Source: Gari tellinella
Lineage: Eukaryota; Mollusca; Bivalvia; Cardiida; Psammobiidae
NCBI GenBank assembly: GCA_922989275.2
Contig: OV277856.1
Location: 90,043,038 to 90,107,037 of the forward strand
DNA: 64,000 nucleotides
Direction of reading: 5' to 3'
The notes under the pieces were generated by a model, which saw nothing but the letters and a program-made list of their open reading frames with translations, had not been told where the DNA came from and ran no database searches. The position numbers and the translations under genes are program-made. This document shows, one piece after another, positions 10,885 to 21,628 of this stretch (the first letter of the stretch is position 1; every line of letters starts with the position of its first letter).

Positions 10885-10956
10885 CAACAGTGGAACTATT
10901 TTCTTTAAAGGAATAACAAATTAAAGGCATCAAAAGGCATATATATGGTGCAATGG
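10885..10956 (-). mobile_element. HP-A MITE end fragment
   Basis: gtggaactattttctttaaa, then aaaggcat and ATGGTGCAATGGG followed by TTAA at 10957-10960. Only about 70 bp remain. Confidence 0.6.
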
Positions 10957-11173
10957 GTTAAATTGGTTGAGAAAATCCTAAAACTGCAGACTTCCCAGCC
11001 AACTATTTTACAGACTTGTTAAACTATTTTGGCCTATCATACATACAATGATTTTAAACTTGTCAAGTGACTGTCAAAACCATTAGCCCTCATTATCTAA
11101 GGAAATTTCTTTTCTCAACTTCAAGTAATTACTGGCTAACTTGGACCTCTAGACCTAGTCACACTGTCATTAA

Positions 11174-11425
11174 CCCTTTCCCACATACAAAAACAACTTT
11201 TAGTGCATTCAATTGATTCCTCCACTGGAGAAAATAGTTCCAATATATACATGTGGTCATGAATATGTACACCATTAGAAATATTTTCTATATCCAAGCA
11301 GATGGTAGCATAAAGCAGGTAGAAAATATAAAAGAATGCACCATAGGCGCATTCTGCTGTGCTTTCAACCTGCTTTAAGTGGTCACCTATCTTCAGTACT
11401 TGAAAGAGGCTATAGAGTAAAATGT
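11174..11425 (+). mobile_element. HP-A MITE
   Basis: TTAA (11170-11173), then CCCTTTCCCACATAC. The core is at 11309-11378 and the right end TATAGAGTAAAATG is decayed. A long minus-strand open frame runs through it and is an artefact of the palindrome. Confidence 0.78.
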
Positions 11426-11545
11426 CAAACCTTTCTTCTACATAATTGCCTGATGGTGCCTCTAAATACTCCTCAATACAAGAAGAAAGCTCCAACAGGA
11501 GTATAAAAATTTGCTTCATCCTGCCTTTAGATGCCACCTGTAATA
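11426..11545. mobile_element. HP-C-type relic
   Basis: acaggtggcatctaaaggca in reverse, plus GTTGGAGCTTTCTTCTTG. It probably hosted the adjacent HP-A insertion, but the ends are too decayed to prove this. Confidence 0.4.
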
Positions 11546-11699
11546 AAGACTGGTATTTCAAATTCTTGCTTAGAATTTCTCTTAAGAAAGATGTTTACTT
11601 AAGGCAGTGAGCTCCTACACAACATTGTGCTGCATTAAGCTGTCGTCAGTTTTAAATACTTTTAATTGCTTTAAGTAACTGTTCAACTCCGGTTTGTAT

Positions 11700-12221
11700 C
11701 TACCATGCACCAGTCATGTTTAGCAAGGAATTTTTCCTATTCCTGTTCTATGATACCATTAGTGCGCCTCCCACCATACACTTCCACTTGTCACTAAAAC
11801 AAACCCTGTCTTAAATTAGAAAACTGTTCTAAGCCAGATCTGATACCAAGAAACATAAAATCTGATCATCTTTCAAACTTAAATGTTTAATTGCTATGTT
11901 TTATCTCACTCAAACATAAAGTTAGAGACAACAATACAGTGCCAAGCTAACTAGTTCTGAAACCATGTCAATCTAAACTATTGTAAGGATAACCCAGCAG
12001 CCATCACAGACCACTTAAAAACTTATTTATGACTATTTGCAAAGTGTCAGCTATAAATATTCATAAGGCCGTGTCTCACACTCTAATCTGTCCTCCCTAT
12101 TCTAAGGCTGACAAAAAATGACATTTTCTATTTAGTTTGGTTGAATTACACTTGCATTATTTTAAGTAAACAGTTGAGCTAATTCTCAGGCTTCATTCTC
12201 CCCAAGCTACCATGTACATGG
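11700..12221. other. No recognisable feature
   Basis: AT-rich intronic DNA without palindrome or coding signal. Confidence 0.45.
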
Positions 12222-12225
12222 TTCA

Positions 12226-12434
12226 CCCCTTCACTGCCTTATCCCAAGTTCAATGGTTAATTGCAAACAGTTTGGATCCTGATCAGATGCCACGTAACGT
12301 GGCATCTGATCAGGATCCAATCTGTTTGATACTCATTTCAATATTTCTTAAGTCAAAATACCTAAAGTTTAAATTTGAGAAATAAAGGCAGACCATAATT
12401 GTGTAATATTGATGACATCATGGCAGTGAAGGGG
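12226..12434. mobile_element. HP-D2 MITE
   Basis: Inverted ends CCCCTTCACTGCC and GGCAGTGAAGGGG, flanked by TTCA (12222-12225, mutated TTAA) and TTAA (12435-12438). The central palindrome at 12262-12328 has near-perfect arms (TGGATCCTGATCAGATGCC and its complement) around a TAA loop. Confidence 0.85.
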
Positions 12435-12511
12435 TTAATAGAATTGAAAGTCACAAGCTACTGCTTTGTATTCTCATAAATCTCTATGAAGCAGAAAGGA
12501 ACCCAGATAAG

Positions 12512-12791
12512 TTTGTTTTGTTTTGATTTTACGTCGATTTCAACAGTATTTCAGTCATATCGCGACGTCCAGCTAATTACAGGTGGAGGAAGACCCCAGA
12601 AGTCCTTTATGCACTGTTTCAGGCACAAATTGGCAACTGGGTAGAACCACCGACCTTCCGCAAGCCAGCTGGAAGGCTTCCCCACATGAAAAATCCGAAC
12701 GACCCTACTGGGATTCGAACTCACAGCGGTGATATGAGGAGCTTAGTGATGTAAGTCACAGTGACTATACCACTAGGCCACGGAGGCCCCC
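12512..12791 (-). mobile_element. Full-length tRNA-derived SINE, 280 bp
   Basis: Flanked by the perfect 13-bp duplication GAACCCAGATAAG (12499-12511 and 12792-12804). On the minus strand: tRNA-like head with A box TGGCCTAGTGG, B box AGTTCGAATCCCAG, a body (tggaaggcttgcggaagg, complement), and a tail of aaaatcaaaacaaaacaaa. This copy is intact where the one at 6006-7161 is interrupted. SINEs are mobilised by a partner LINE's enzymes (family knowledge); the partner is unknown here. Confidence 0.9.
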
Positions 12792-12898
12792 GAACCCAGA
12801 TAAGAGCTCCTGTTGCACAACATATCCATTCAGAACTGAGGTTATCTTTGAAATACTGAAAGAAGCAATCAACTCCAACCCAACTCCAACAAATATGA

Positions 12899-13590
12899 AC
12901 AAGAGGCCCATGCGGGCCTAAATATCGCTCACCTGGAAAAACCAACAGAAGGGTCACATGACCCCTGGGATGGGATCATTTTTTACCCCAGAGACATAAT
13001 TTCAAAAATCTTGCTGATGAACTTGAAAATTAAGTGTTTTGTCAAATATTTTGTACATGGATGGTTTCAGACAGGAAGCCTTTTCATTGAATTTTTTTTT
13101 TTTTTTTAGCTAATGTGACCCAGATATGCAACAGACCTGAACCATTTCAGCAATATTGGTAGTAAAGATCATCTAAAAGTGTCACTATGCTAAATATCAA
13201 AGCTCTGGCCATAATAGTTTCAGAGAAGAAGATTTCACTATATAACTCTACGTAAAACTGCGACCCCTAGGGCCTTGGCAGTTTTGACCCAAGGGGCATA
13301 ATTTGAACAATCTTGATAGAGGACCTGAAGACAATGCTTTGTGCCAAATATCTAAGCTCAGGGTACTGTGGTTTCAGACAAGAAGATTTTTTAAGTTTTC
13401 ATTGGAAAAATCTATTTTTAGCTCTGTTGACCTAGATATGCAACGGACCAGAACTATATTTACAATATAGGTTAAGGGCTTCTAGAAGTGTCCACATGCA
13501 AAATATCAAAGCTCTGGCCATATTAGTTTCAGAGAAAATGATGTTTGAAGATTTCACTATATAACTCTATGTAAAATTACGACCCCTTTT
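12899..13590 (+). mobile_element. GAGGGCC-type repeat, copy 4, 3' truncated
   Basis: Begins ACAAGAGGCCCATGCGGGCC, then TAAATATCGCTCACCTGG. It has two long units (ctatataactctacgtaaa at 13239, recurring at 13558) with a spacing near 319 bp. The terminal GAGCTAGCTC palindrome is missing. A different subfamily from copies 2 and 3. Confidence 0.7.
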
Positions 13591-13634
13591 TGCACTAAAG
13601 TTTAGCACTTTAAACCAAAGCCAATTTTTAGTTT

Positions 13635-13715
13635 TGAAAACAGTGACCACTTAAAGCAGTCTGAAAGTGAAGCAGAATTCTCCTTAATAAAAAGAGTTCT
13701 GCCAAAGCATTTAAG
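13635..13715. mobile_element. HP-A/B-type core relic
   Basis: gttttgaaaacagtgaccac, cttaaagcagtctgaaagtg and AAGCAGAATTCTCC; the right arm is lost. Confidence 0.5.
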
Positions 13716-13729
13716 TATTTTTGTATCAT

Positions 13730-14590
13730 TCACAGATTTGAAGATGAAAGCACTCCTCAGTACTGTAGACCCGTCATTTTATAGCTGTAAGACAATCGTT
13801 GTTACAGTCCAAGAATGCATAACACACATTAGTCCATTAGATATTTTCTTCCAGAATTTCAGACATTGCTTGTCCAATACAAGAAGCAACAGTTGTAAAA
13901 CAATCAATGCAAATTGAAGTCCGTCATAAATTTTGCCATAAATCATTCCCCACAAACTCCCTCAAGGCATTACAGACTAGCATTTGAAATGTTATACAAG
14001 TCAGTCGACAACAATGACTGCCTATGTCCAACTGCTAACTCTGCTAACCACAACTGTACGCCCACTACCGTCAAAAGTTACACCAAGTCACTACATAGCA
14101 CATAAAAATCTTCATAATTACATACAAAAAATATTTAAAAATTCTTTTTTTGAAGTTTTATTACACTCTCTGTTAGCTTCATTGAAGTATTTTTAGTTTC
14201 AACTCAAAGGACTGGTCCATAAAATGTCATTCTGAGTTTTCTTTATCTTATCTTAAACCCTTTGAATGCTTAATTTCTAAATGGATTCATCCGTGTTGAA
14301 ATGTCAGTTACCAGCTGACAAAGTTAAATTATTATATAGTATAAAATAATTAAAATATCATAAAGACTTATAAGGAGGAGCAGGTATAGGTCAGGATAAA
14401 TATATTTGGTTTTAACATTATAAAGGCTAAACTGAAATATATTCTATGGAATTTATAATTCTGATTCATTTAAGTTTTATTTCTATCAAATCTGCTTTAA
14501 GTAGTTTGCATGTACATGCAGTCAATGTCATTATTTCAGTTAATATATCTTTTGTTACGAGTCTTCAAAGCATTTGAACAAGGTGACCAT
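13730..14590. other. No recognisable feature
   Basis: Intronic sequence; short open frames around 13914-14196 overlap each other in two phases and show no domain. Confidence 0.45.
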
Positions 14591-14594
14591 TTGA

Positions 14595-14832
14595 TCCTTT
14601 ATCCCATAGCCTGTTTCTAGCTCTAAAGATAGATGAGCAATTAAAGCAGAATGAAAGTAAGGCAAAATACGCCTTAAGGGGGCACTGCTTTACTTTCAGC
14701 CTCCATCTGCTAGGATACAGATATATCTATGAGAATGGTGCATATTTATGACTGTATAAAGAGGAACAACATGTATTTTCTTCAGTGGAGGAATTAATTG
14801 AAGCATAATAGGCATATCTATGGGGTAGTGGG
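14595..14832 (-). mobile_element. HP-A MITE
   Basis: Left end CCTTTATCCCATAGCCTG, core at 14641-14698 with a decayed left arm, right end TATGGGGTAGTGGG followed by TTAA (14833-14836). Confidence 0.8.
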
Positions 14833-15010
14833 TTAAACTTGCTTCAAATACAAACAGAGAGTAGAATTGTCCTGGTGTGCTTATTTGTACTAGAGAACCA
14901 GAAATGGGTGTCAAAGCCACCTGATACTTGCCTGGTTAAAGGTTTGTCTGACATGGGTATAGCATAAGCTCTGCTGTTCTATGAAAAGGCGTGCTAAAAA
15001 GGAAAGGTGT

Positions 15011-15258
15011 AACAAGAGCACGGCATGCAGGTGCCAATGCTCTTTGTTTGCGAAGATCAGTGAAAAATATAGTAAAATAGGTCAAATATTGAGGTCAAGG
15101 TCAATTGGTAAAAAACTTTATTATGTCAGGATAGGACTTGTCAAGATGCACATGCATACCAAAAATGAAAGTTTCAGATGGAAAATTGAAGAAGTTGACC
15201 AATATTTAGATTTCGGACCACAACAACAATAAGGACTCAACAACAGCTCACTTTTTTT
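15011..15258 (+). mobile_element. AACAAGAGC-type dispersed repeat
   Basis: Begins AACAAGAGCACGGCATGCAG and ends CAACAGCTCACTTTTTTTT. Probably a relative of the GAGGGCC family, with the same CTCAC-type end. It contains a single tcaaggtcaa motif. Confidence 0.5.
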
Positions 15259-15790
15259 TCTTTGAAAAACTGACAAGCTAAAAATGGTATTCTGTGTGGG
15301 TTAATTTACCACCTGTGTATAACACCATTGGTGACTGGGTTTTTCAGCTTCGTAAAGGAAGGTATTTACTGTAGCTAACTTACAGCTAGTTTCAATAAAA
15401 CTGTCAGATATAATAGTACTACTAAATAACATTTAAGTACTGTTGGTTTTGAAACAAGAACAATAATTATTGGACATTAATCTTGAAACATTTGGGCCTA
15501 CTAACCCTCAGTTTGCAAGCCAAATTTGACTCACTTGTGTAAATAGAATGTGAAAGTTGATCAGGAACAAAACTGTTTTTTCTCATTTTAGGTAACGCTT
15601 TGATTTATCAAGAGTGCCTGAAGCACAATTAAGATATATTCCCATCAAGTATAGAACTCCAAATGATTCTACCAAAATTAATACAATTGCACCAATTGGA
15701 TTCTTCCATGCTTATATATTGGAACAGTCCATTTTTGGTCTAAGTTGTGTCTGGTCTAAATATTTCATTTTTGTTTAACATTGAAATTCC
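15259..15790. other. No recognisable feature
   Basis: Intronic AT-rich sequence; nothing identified. Confidence 0.45.
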
Positions 15791-15794
15791 TATC

Positions 15795-15860
15795 AGCAAA
15801 CAGTGTAGACTCTGATCAGATGCTGCATAATGGGGAGTCTGATGACTCTGTCTGCCTATA
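15795..15860. mobile_element. HP-E/D core relic
   Basis: CAGCAAACAGTGTAGACTCT, then GATCAGATGCTGC; the opposite arm is strongly mutated. Confidence 0.45.
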
Positions 15861-15889
15861 ATATAGGACCATAGGCACAAATGGGTTAA

Positions 15890-17020
15890 CCAAAATTACA
15901 TTTTGGACCACAAATCATGAAAGTATTCAGTGGCCTGAATGATTATTCAAAGGTTTTTAAGATATGAAGATTGTCGCTCTGTTTGGATACAAACCATACA
16001 TACAAAATCAACACCAAATTTTAAATATCTTACATGCCGCAATTGGATTCCATCCTCTTGCAAGTTAATTTCTCTTGCATGTACTGTATAGGAAGTATTC
16101 TCAAAAGACATTTAAAGACAGGTGCAAGTTTAGGTATATGTTTATAAGGCACATTTATGACTTTAACCTTTTAACGATCAATCTTCCAAAAGGGGATCCA
16201 CTTACTGTGATTTAGCCCATCCACTCCATAAAGGAAAACTTCACTATGGTATAAACCCCAAACCTTGAAAGGACTACTGTGTAAGCCCTCTGATCTAAGT
16301 ATACACTGTTTTCAAATGTCAGTGCGCTTGATTCCAACATTAAAGTGTTAACAACCTCTTCAGAAGTGGAAGCAAGTAATACAACACCCATTAACACAAT
16401 GAGAAACAGTATATTAAACAAGCAATCTTAACCCTTCACTGACCAATTATTCAAACACTTGCAGCCAATAAAATAATATGATGTATTAAATAACAGGAAA
16501 ACAACTACTGTTTGAGGATAAATCTCTGTGCATTTAACTGACTACAATGGAACGGATGGTAAATTGGATGTGTGCTTGGATATCATCCTCTTAGCAAGCC
16601 AGCATTGCTAGATAATATCCTAGTGAAAGTGTTCAGGACTAGAGCATACCAAACTCCATGAAAAAGACCTCTAAGATATCAAAACTTAAAATAAAATTTT
16701 ATTTATATCAACTTATCCTGGTTGCAATGTTTCACTAGTAACTTAAAGGGTTTTTTTCTTCTTCTATATACATGTAATTATAACAACCAAATAGAAGGAA
16801 TGAAACACGAGTTCCCATACTAGAAAAACAAATTGCCAATTAAGTTGCAAGAATTATACAAAATATGTACCAACTCAGTACTGAGGACTGTGGGAACTAG
16901 GGTTAGGGTTACCTTTACCATTTGACTGTTTCATCACTTATTTAAGGTAAAATGAACAAGTGAATTTTCAAGAAATACTCCATAATGTTGTTTCTGCAGT
17001 GGGAACTTTCTGCATTGCTT
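15890..17020. other. Intronic; nothing firmly identified
   Basis: A possible HP-D2 end (TTAACCCTTCACTGACC) at 16429-16445 has no partner. A 70-codon minus-strand open frame at 16212-16421 starts with a hydrophobic stretch but has no other support. Confidence 0.4.
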
Positions 17021-17023
17021 TTG

Positions 17024-17172
17024 TCCTAAATTGAGCCTTTTAAGGTACATTATGCTTTACTTTCATCCTACTATCTAAGCTACCATCTGCAAGGATATGG
17101 GAAGTATTTCTTACAGTGCACAATCATGACTGTATAAAGTGGACGAATAAATTAAAAGCATAAAGAGGTAAC
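17024..17172 (-). mobile_element. HP-A MITE, truncated
   Basis: Half of the core (tacattatgctttactttca) followed by the HP-A long side (accatctgcaaggatatggg, tgactgtataaagtgg). It abuts the next copy's TTAA. Confidence 0.65.
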
Positions 17173-17176
17173 TTAA

Positions 17177-17421
17177 CCCATTACCCCATGGCCTGTTTCT
17201 AGTTTTGAAGATAGGTGAGTACCTAAAGCAGGTTGAAAGTAGAGCAGAATGCGCCTTAAGGCACATTCTGCTTTGCTTTCAGCCTGCTTTAAGCTACCAT
17301 CTGCTAGAATACAAAAACTATTTCTAAAGGTACATGTTCATGACTATATAAATTGAAACTATTCTCTTCAGTGAAGAAATAAATATAAAGGCGTAAAAAG
17401 GCGTCTTCATGGCCTATTGGG
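17177..17421 (-). mobile_element. HP-A MITE, full length with perfect TTAA flanks
   Basis: 245 bp, CCCATTACCCCATGGCCTG to CATGGCCTATTGGG, with TTAA at 17173-17176 and 17422-17425. Core palindrome at 17229-17296 around the loop GCGCCTTAAGGCAC. Confidence 0.92.
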
Positions 17422-17756
17422 TTAAAAGAGTAATTGGTTAGCACAAGTCTCCAATGAGAACAAAGTGTGTATCTTAAATCAAATCACTCTTACAGGAGCA
17501 CTCCGATTTGAATTTTCATTGTTTGCTAATGAAAGGCAAGTAATGCCGTAAACCAAAAGGCTAAATACCACTATTCCACTTTATGAAGGCCTTGGTAAAC
17601 AGTAATTAATACCTGAATACACTTGTGTCAAAGAACACAGAGAGAAATCCCCATGAACCATTTAAACACAGAATATGCTTTCTGATCAAAAGCTGTCATA
17701 TTCCAATTCTGAAATGTAATTTTTTTTCTCTGGATTTGCCAAGATACTATCCAACT

Positions 17757-17830
17757 GACAAACAGTTTGGAGCCCAATCACATGCCAGTTTTACTTGGTG
17801 TCTGATCTGGACCCACGCTCTTCCCACAGA
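17757..17830. mobile_element. HP-D core relic
   Basis: GACAAACAGTTTGGAGCCCA on one side, then a mutated counterpart (tgtctgatctggacccacgc). Confidence 0.45.
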
Positions 17831-18039
17831 TCTTCTTTGATTAGAGGGATTCAGTAAATAATTCCTCTCAAACAACACATGTCAACTGGTCAACAAGATG
17901 ACAAAACATTACACTGCAATAATCAGGAAGTTCCTTTAAACCTTTCCTTTACTGCCAGTATACTATAATCCTTATAACCTTTTCTCTCCACACAAGTGCC
18001 ACAGGATGCCTCTACCTACTACTCCAGATAATCACCATA

Positions 18040-18232
18040 CAGTCAAACTTCGACATCTTGAACTCGCTTTACTCAAACTATCCGATAGTTTGACACATGA
18101 ACTGCATTATTTCATGCTAGATTCAGTCAGACATACCCATATTTCAAAATTAAAACGTGGCATAGCCACGTTTTAACTTTGAAATACGGGTATGTTCGAT
18201 TTAACCGAGTTTGAGATATCGAAGTTTGACTG
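18040..18232. mobile_element. HP-H MITE
   Basis: 193 bp with inverted ends CAGTCAAACTTCGACATC and GATATCGAAGTTTGACTG, TA at 18038-18039 and 18233-18234. The central palindrome AACGTGGCATAGCCACGTT has long arms (18132-18195). Ends resemble pogo/Tigger members of Tc1/mariner (family knowledge). Confidence 0.88.
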
Positions 18233-18244
18233 TATATCAGTATA

Positions 18245-18595
18245 CAGGGCTCCCTCTCTACAACAACACACCCTGGGAGACAAACATTCTGTGTTATTCA
18301 GAGGGAGCTGTTATAGGGAGGGAAAGTATTTAATCCCACAGTGATGAGCATGACTTTGCTTACATTTGCAAACAGTTTGAACCCAGATCAGACAAAGGGT
18401 CACACAGCGTCTGACCTGGATTCAAACTGTTTGCCACCCATTTTTATGGGTTTTTCTGTCACAATTTTAAGCAGACATTATATCGCAACATTGAAAGCAT
18501 TAGACATAATTGTCTTATTTGGGGGGAAATGGCAATCATTGTAAAGAGGGATTGTTGTTATAATATAGTAGGGTGGTTGTAGGGAGGGAGCACTG
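18245..18595. mobile_element. HP-K MITE with HP-D-type core
   Basis: Inverted ends CAGGGCTCCCTCTCTACAAC and GTTGTAGGGAGGGAGCACTG, flanked by TA at 18243-18244 and 18596-18597. Inside, 18365-18434 is a GCAAACAGTTTGAACCC...GGATTCAAACTGTTTGC palindrome as in HP-D. Confidence 0.82.
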
Positions 18596-18629
18596 TATAT
18601 CAATGTTCAATACAAGTGAGCTTGGTTGC

Positions 18630-18705
18630 AGGATTGGAACCCCTGTGGAAGTAGCAAAACAAAAACCACTACGCTCTGGTCTCTCAGCCACCAGGCCATT
18701 CTTAA
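18630..18705 (-). mobile_element. tRNA-like SINE head, fragment
   Basis: On the minus strand GGCCTGGTGGCTGAGAGACC resembles an A box and GGGTTCCAATCCTG a B box, spaced like a tRNA. No tail or duplication was found. Confidence 0.4.
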
Positions 18706-18734
18706 CTGCACATGCTCTATCTCTAGAATTTCCT

Positions 18735-19777
18735 ACCAGCTGCCCATGGGAGCTCCTTTATGCCGACAACCTGGCGATCATTGACACTTCACTTGAAGCA
18801 CTGGAGGAACGTCTGGATAGATGGAAGAATAGCATGGAGGAGAAAGGTCTCAGAGTCAACATGGGTAAGACCAAGGTCATGATCGCTGGTCCCAACCTCA
18901 ACCTACTGAGGAAAACAGGAAAATACTCATGTGCAGTATGTCTGAGTGGAACAGGCAACAACTCAATCCTCTGCACCCACTGCTCAGATGGGTCCACAAA
19001 AAGTGCAGTGGAATAAAGGGCCCGCTCAAAGCAGATCCGCACTTTAAGTGCTTGCGTTGTGATGGCGCTGCAAGACCAATAGATGGTAGACCACTGACGG
19101 AGGTTGTTACTGGTAATGACATGCTCGAAGTAGTGACAGACTTCTGTTACCTTGGAGACATGCTGTCATCAGGTGGAGGATGTGAACTCGCTGCAGCTAC
19201 AGGTTGCAAGTCTGTCTGGAAACAGTTTAGAGAGCTGCTACCAATCTTAACAAACAAGCACCTACCAACAGCTACAAGGGGTCGTGTCTACTCATCATGT
19301 GTTAGAAGTGTGCTAATGCATGGCTCCGAAACTTGGGCTGTCTCTTCTAACACACTAAAGAAACTGCAGCGAAATGACAAAGCAATGATCAGATGGATGT
19401 GTTTGGTGAAGCCTGAACAAAGTATTCCTTTTGAATCCCTCCTCACCCAAGTCAACTTGGAAAGCCTCACAGCCATCATGCAGAAGAGCAGACTTCGTTG
19501 GCTGGGGCAAGTTGAGCGCAGCACAGGCTGGATTGCAAAAGTTCGTCAGATGAACGTTCCGGCAGAGAGGACCACTGGCAGACCCAAACTGTTTTGGGAG
19601 GACGTTGTGAAACGTGACAGAAAAGCCCTGGGTATGGACCCCATCAACCCTCATCACAGACAGGAATGGAGAGGAAAACTTCGATCGAGACTGGACAGTC
19701 AGGCCCCACCCTCAGCAGAGGATTAATTGTGGCCTGATCAACAAATAAACCAGATAGCGAGTGAGTGAGTGAGTGAT
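18735..19777 (+). pseudogene. LINE 3' end: reverse transcriptase fragment, frameshifted
   Basis: Last part of a non-LTR retrotransposon. Frame one begins PWELLYADNLAIIDTS; the catalytic YADD is YADN. Then KGLRVNMGKTKVMIAG and a zinc-finger start (CAVCLSGTGNNSILCTHC). Near 18985 the frame shifts and the finger continues (WVHKKCSGIKG, FKCLRCDG), followed by FCYLGDMLSSGG, GSETWAVSSNTL, RLRWLGQVER and GRPKLFWEDVVKRD, with a stop at 19724-19726. The 3' end is a short GAGT repeat (19757-19776). The endonuclease and the first part of the reverse transcriptase are absent. Dead copy with a 5' truncation, typical of LINEs. Confidence 0.88.
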
Positions 19778-20047
19778 ATGTATCAGACACTTCTTAAACA
19801 GAGTAGAAATGTGATTTATAAGTCAAACTGAATGCATTCCTGTGATGTTCCTCGCTCAGGCTAAGTTTTGTGTGAACAAAAATCATATTTAATGCTCTTT
19901 GCACAATAAAAGCATATTCTTTTTTGTGATTTTCTTTTTTCTGAAAATATAAATTTGACTTCTAGTTTCAGTCTCTTTAGAGACATCATCGTAAAATATC
20001 TGCTTTCATTTCTCACACTAAGATTTCAGCCATACTGATTGAAGACA
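19778..20047. other. No recognisable feature
   Basis: Intronic sequence, no repeat or coding signal seen. Confidence 0.4.
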
Positions 20048-20051
20048 CATT

Positions 20052-20251
20052 CCCCCATGAATACGCCTTTTTATGCCTTGAATTTATTCCTCCACTGAGG
20101 AAAACAGTTTCTTTTTATAGTCATGAATAAGTATTATGAGAATTTTTTCTATATCCTAGCAAATAATAACTTAAAGCAGACTGCTATACTTTCAACCTGC
20201 TTTAAGTGATAATCTTTCTTCAAAACTAGAAACAGGCTATGGGGTAATGGG
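20052..20251 (+). mobile_element. HP-A MITE with shortened core
   Basis: TCCCCCATGAATACGCC to GGCTATGGGGTAATGGG with TTAA at 20252-20255. Most of the left core arm is lost (cttaaagcagactgctatac, then tttcaacctgctttaag). Confidence 0.82.
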
Positions 20252-20411
20252 TTAAGGACAAATGTCAAACAGTTTGGATCCTAACCACACAGAGTTCTGT
20301 TGCATTTGATCTAACACCAACCTGTTCGCAAATGCCAGTGTAGTCAAGCTTAGTAATGACATAAAAGACTAAATTGATCATCAATACATCAATAACCCAG
20401 TACTCTACAGA

Positions 20412-20617
20412 CAGTTTAATCCATTATAGAAATAATTCCAATTTTTACAGTCATGAATCTGTATAATAAGAAATGTTTTCTTTAATCTAGCAGATGGTAG
20501 CTTAAATCAAGCTGAAAGTATAAAGCAGAATGCACCTTAATGCACATTCATTTACTTTCAATCTGCTTTAAATGGTCACTTATCTTCAATACTAGAAACA
20601 GGCTATGCGGTAAAGAT
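20412..20617 (+). mobile_element. HP-A MITE, ends decayed
   Basis: tttaatccattatagaaata on the left, core at 20502-20574, aaacaggctatgcggtaaag on the right. Confidence 0.75.
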
Positions 20618-20844
20618 ATAGAGCCAGTATTTCTTATAAACTACTTACTAAACTTCCTGGTTTTGTGTCAGCCACAGAAATACTACCATATAACACAGAC
20701 CTATTCCATAATACTTCAAATTTGATGAAACTGTTGCTTAATGCATGATAGTAATCAGTAACATATATCCTTGAACAAACACACCCACAAACTCACTGAG
20801 CTTAAACTAGGCTCTGTGAAACTTGCATAAAGTGACAAGACGGT

Positions 20845-20970
20845 ATGTGGATTGGTCTCAGAACAGATGGAAGCTGAATGAAGGACAACAACGATACAGA
20901 AAATTTGACAGGAACTTTCTGCATTATTTTTATCCTACATTAAGCAGTCACCTGTCTTTAAAGATAACCA
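20845..20970. mobile_element. HP-C-type relic
   Basis: gaatgaaggacaacaacgat on the left and tttctgcattatttttatcc, tacattaagcagtcacctg on the right form the usual imperfect palindrome. Confidence 0.45.
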
Positions 20971-21082
20971 TGTTTCTTCAGTCGGTATTTGCTTTACAGA
21001 ATTTTGACAGTACAGAAACCAACTATATCCTACACAAAATCTGATTATCATGCTAACAACATTATCCCTTTGGTGGCTAAAT

Positions 21083-21624
21083 AATCCATTAATTTCATAG
21101 ATACATATTTTAACACCTTTAATATATTCATCCAATGAAGCAAATAGTTCCACTCTATACAATCATGAACTATTATGTATCATAAGAGTTATTTTCTACA
21201 CTCTTGCAGCGGTAGCTTAAAACAGATTGAAAGTAAAGCAGAATGTACATTCTGATTTACTTTCAATCTGCTTTAACTCTTTGAACCCTAGTCCCGCATA
21301 TAGGCGTGCTTTTCAAACAGTGTACATGTGAAAAGTACACTTGTCCTATGCAAACAGTGAAGACCCAGATCAGAGGGCTCCAAAAGGAGCCCTCTGATCA
21401 GGGTCTTCACTGTTTGTCATGATTCAAAACATTGACAAAAACAACCCTTAAAAGTCAGAAATGGACCAGACTAAAATGGAAACTGGAATTTTCCATTTAA
21501 AGTTTCAGGGAGGAAAGAGTTAAAACAGATTGAAAGTAAAGCAGAATGTACATTCTGATTTACTTTCAATCTGCTTTAAGTGTTGACCTTATTTTAAGAA
21601 TAGAAACAGGTTATGGGGAAGAGG
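21083..21624 (+). mobile_element. HP-A MITE interrupted by HP-E, core duplicated
   Basis: HP-A body with a right end GGTTATGGGGAAGAGGG and TTAA at 21625-21628. Its 60-bp core from TTAA to TTAA is present twice, at 21217-21276 and 21520-21579, identical, on either side of the HP-E insertion. Confidence 0.88.
21277..21519 (+). mobile_element. HP-E MITE nested in HP-A
   Basis: 243 bp, CTCTTTGAACCCTAGTCCC to AGTTTCAGGGAGGAAAGAG, flanked by TTAA. Central palindrome at 21350-21416, GCAAACAGTGAAGACCC...AGGGCTCC and complement. Confidence 0.9.
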
Positions 21625-21628
21625 GTTA

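Noticed and set aside
11136..11561. 141-codon minus-strand open frame
   Set aside because: It runs through an HP-A palindrome and an HP-C relic; the frame is a by-product of the repeats.
12700..12791. A tRNA gene on the minus strand
   Set aside because: A and B boxes are present, but the sequence continues into a repeat body and tail with a 13-bp target duplication, so it is a SINE head.
16212..16421. Minus-strand open frame starting with a hydrophobic, signal-peptide-like stretch
   Set aside because: No recognisable mature peptide, no splice or promoter support, and AT-rich introns give such frames by chance.
16897..16910. Telomere-like GGGTTAGGGTT
   Set aside because: Only about two TTAGGG units; too short to mean an interstitial telomere.
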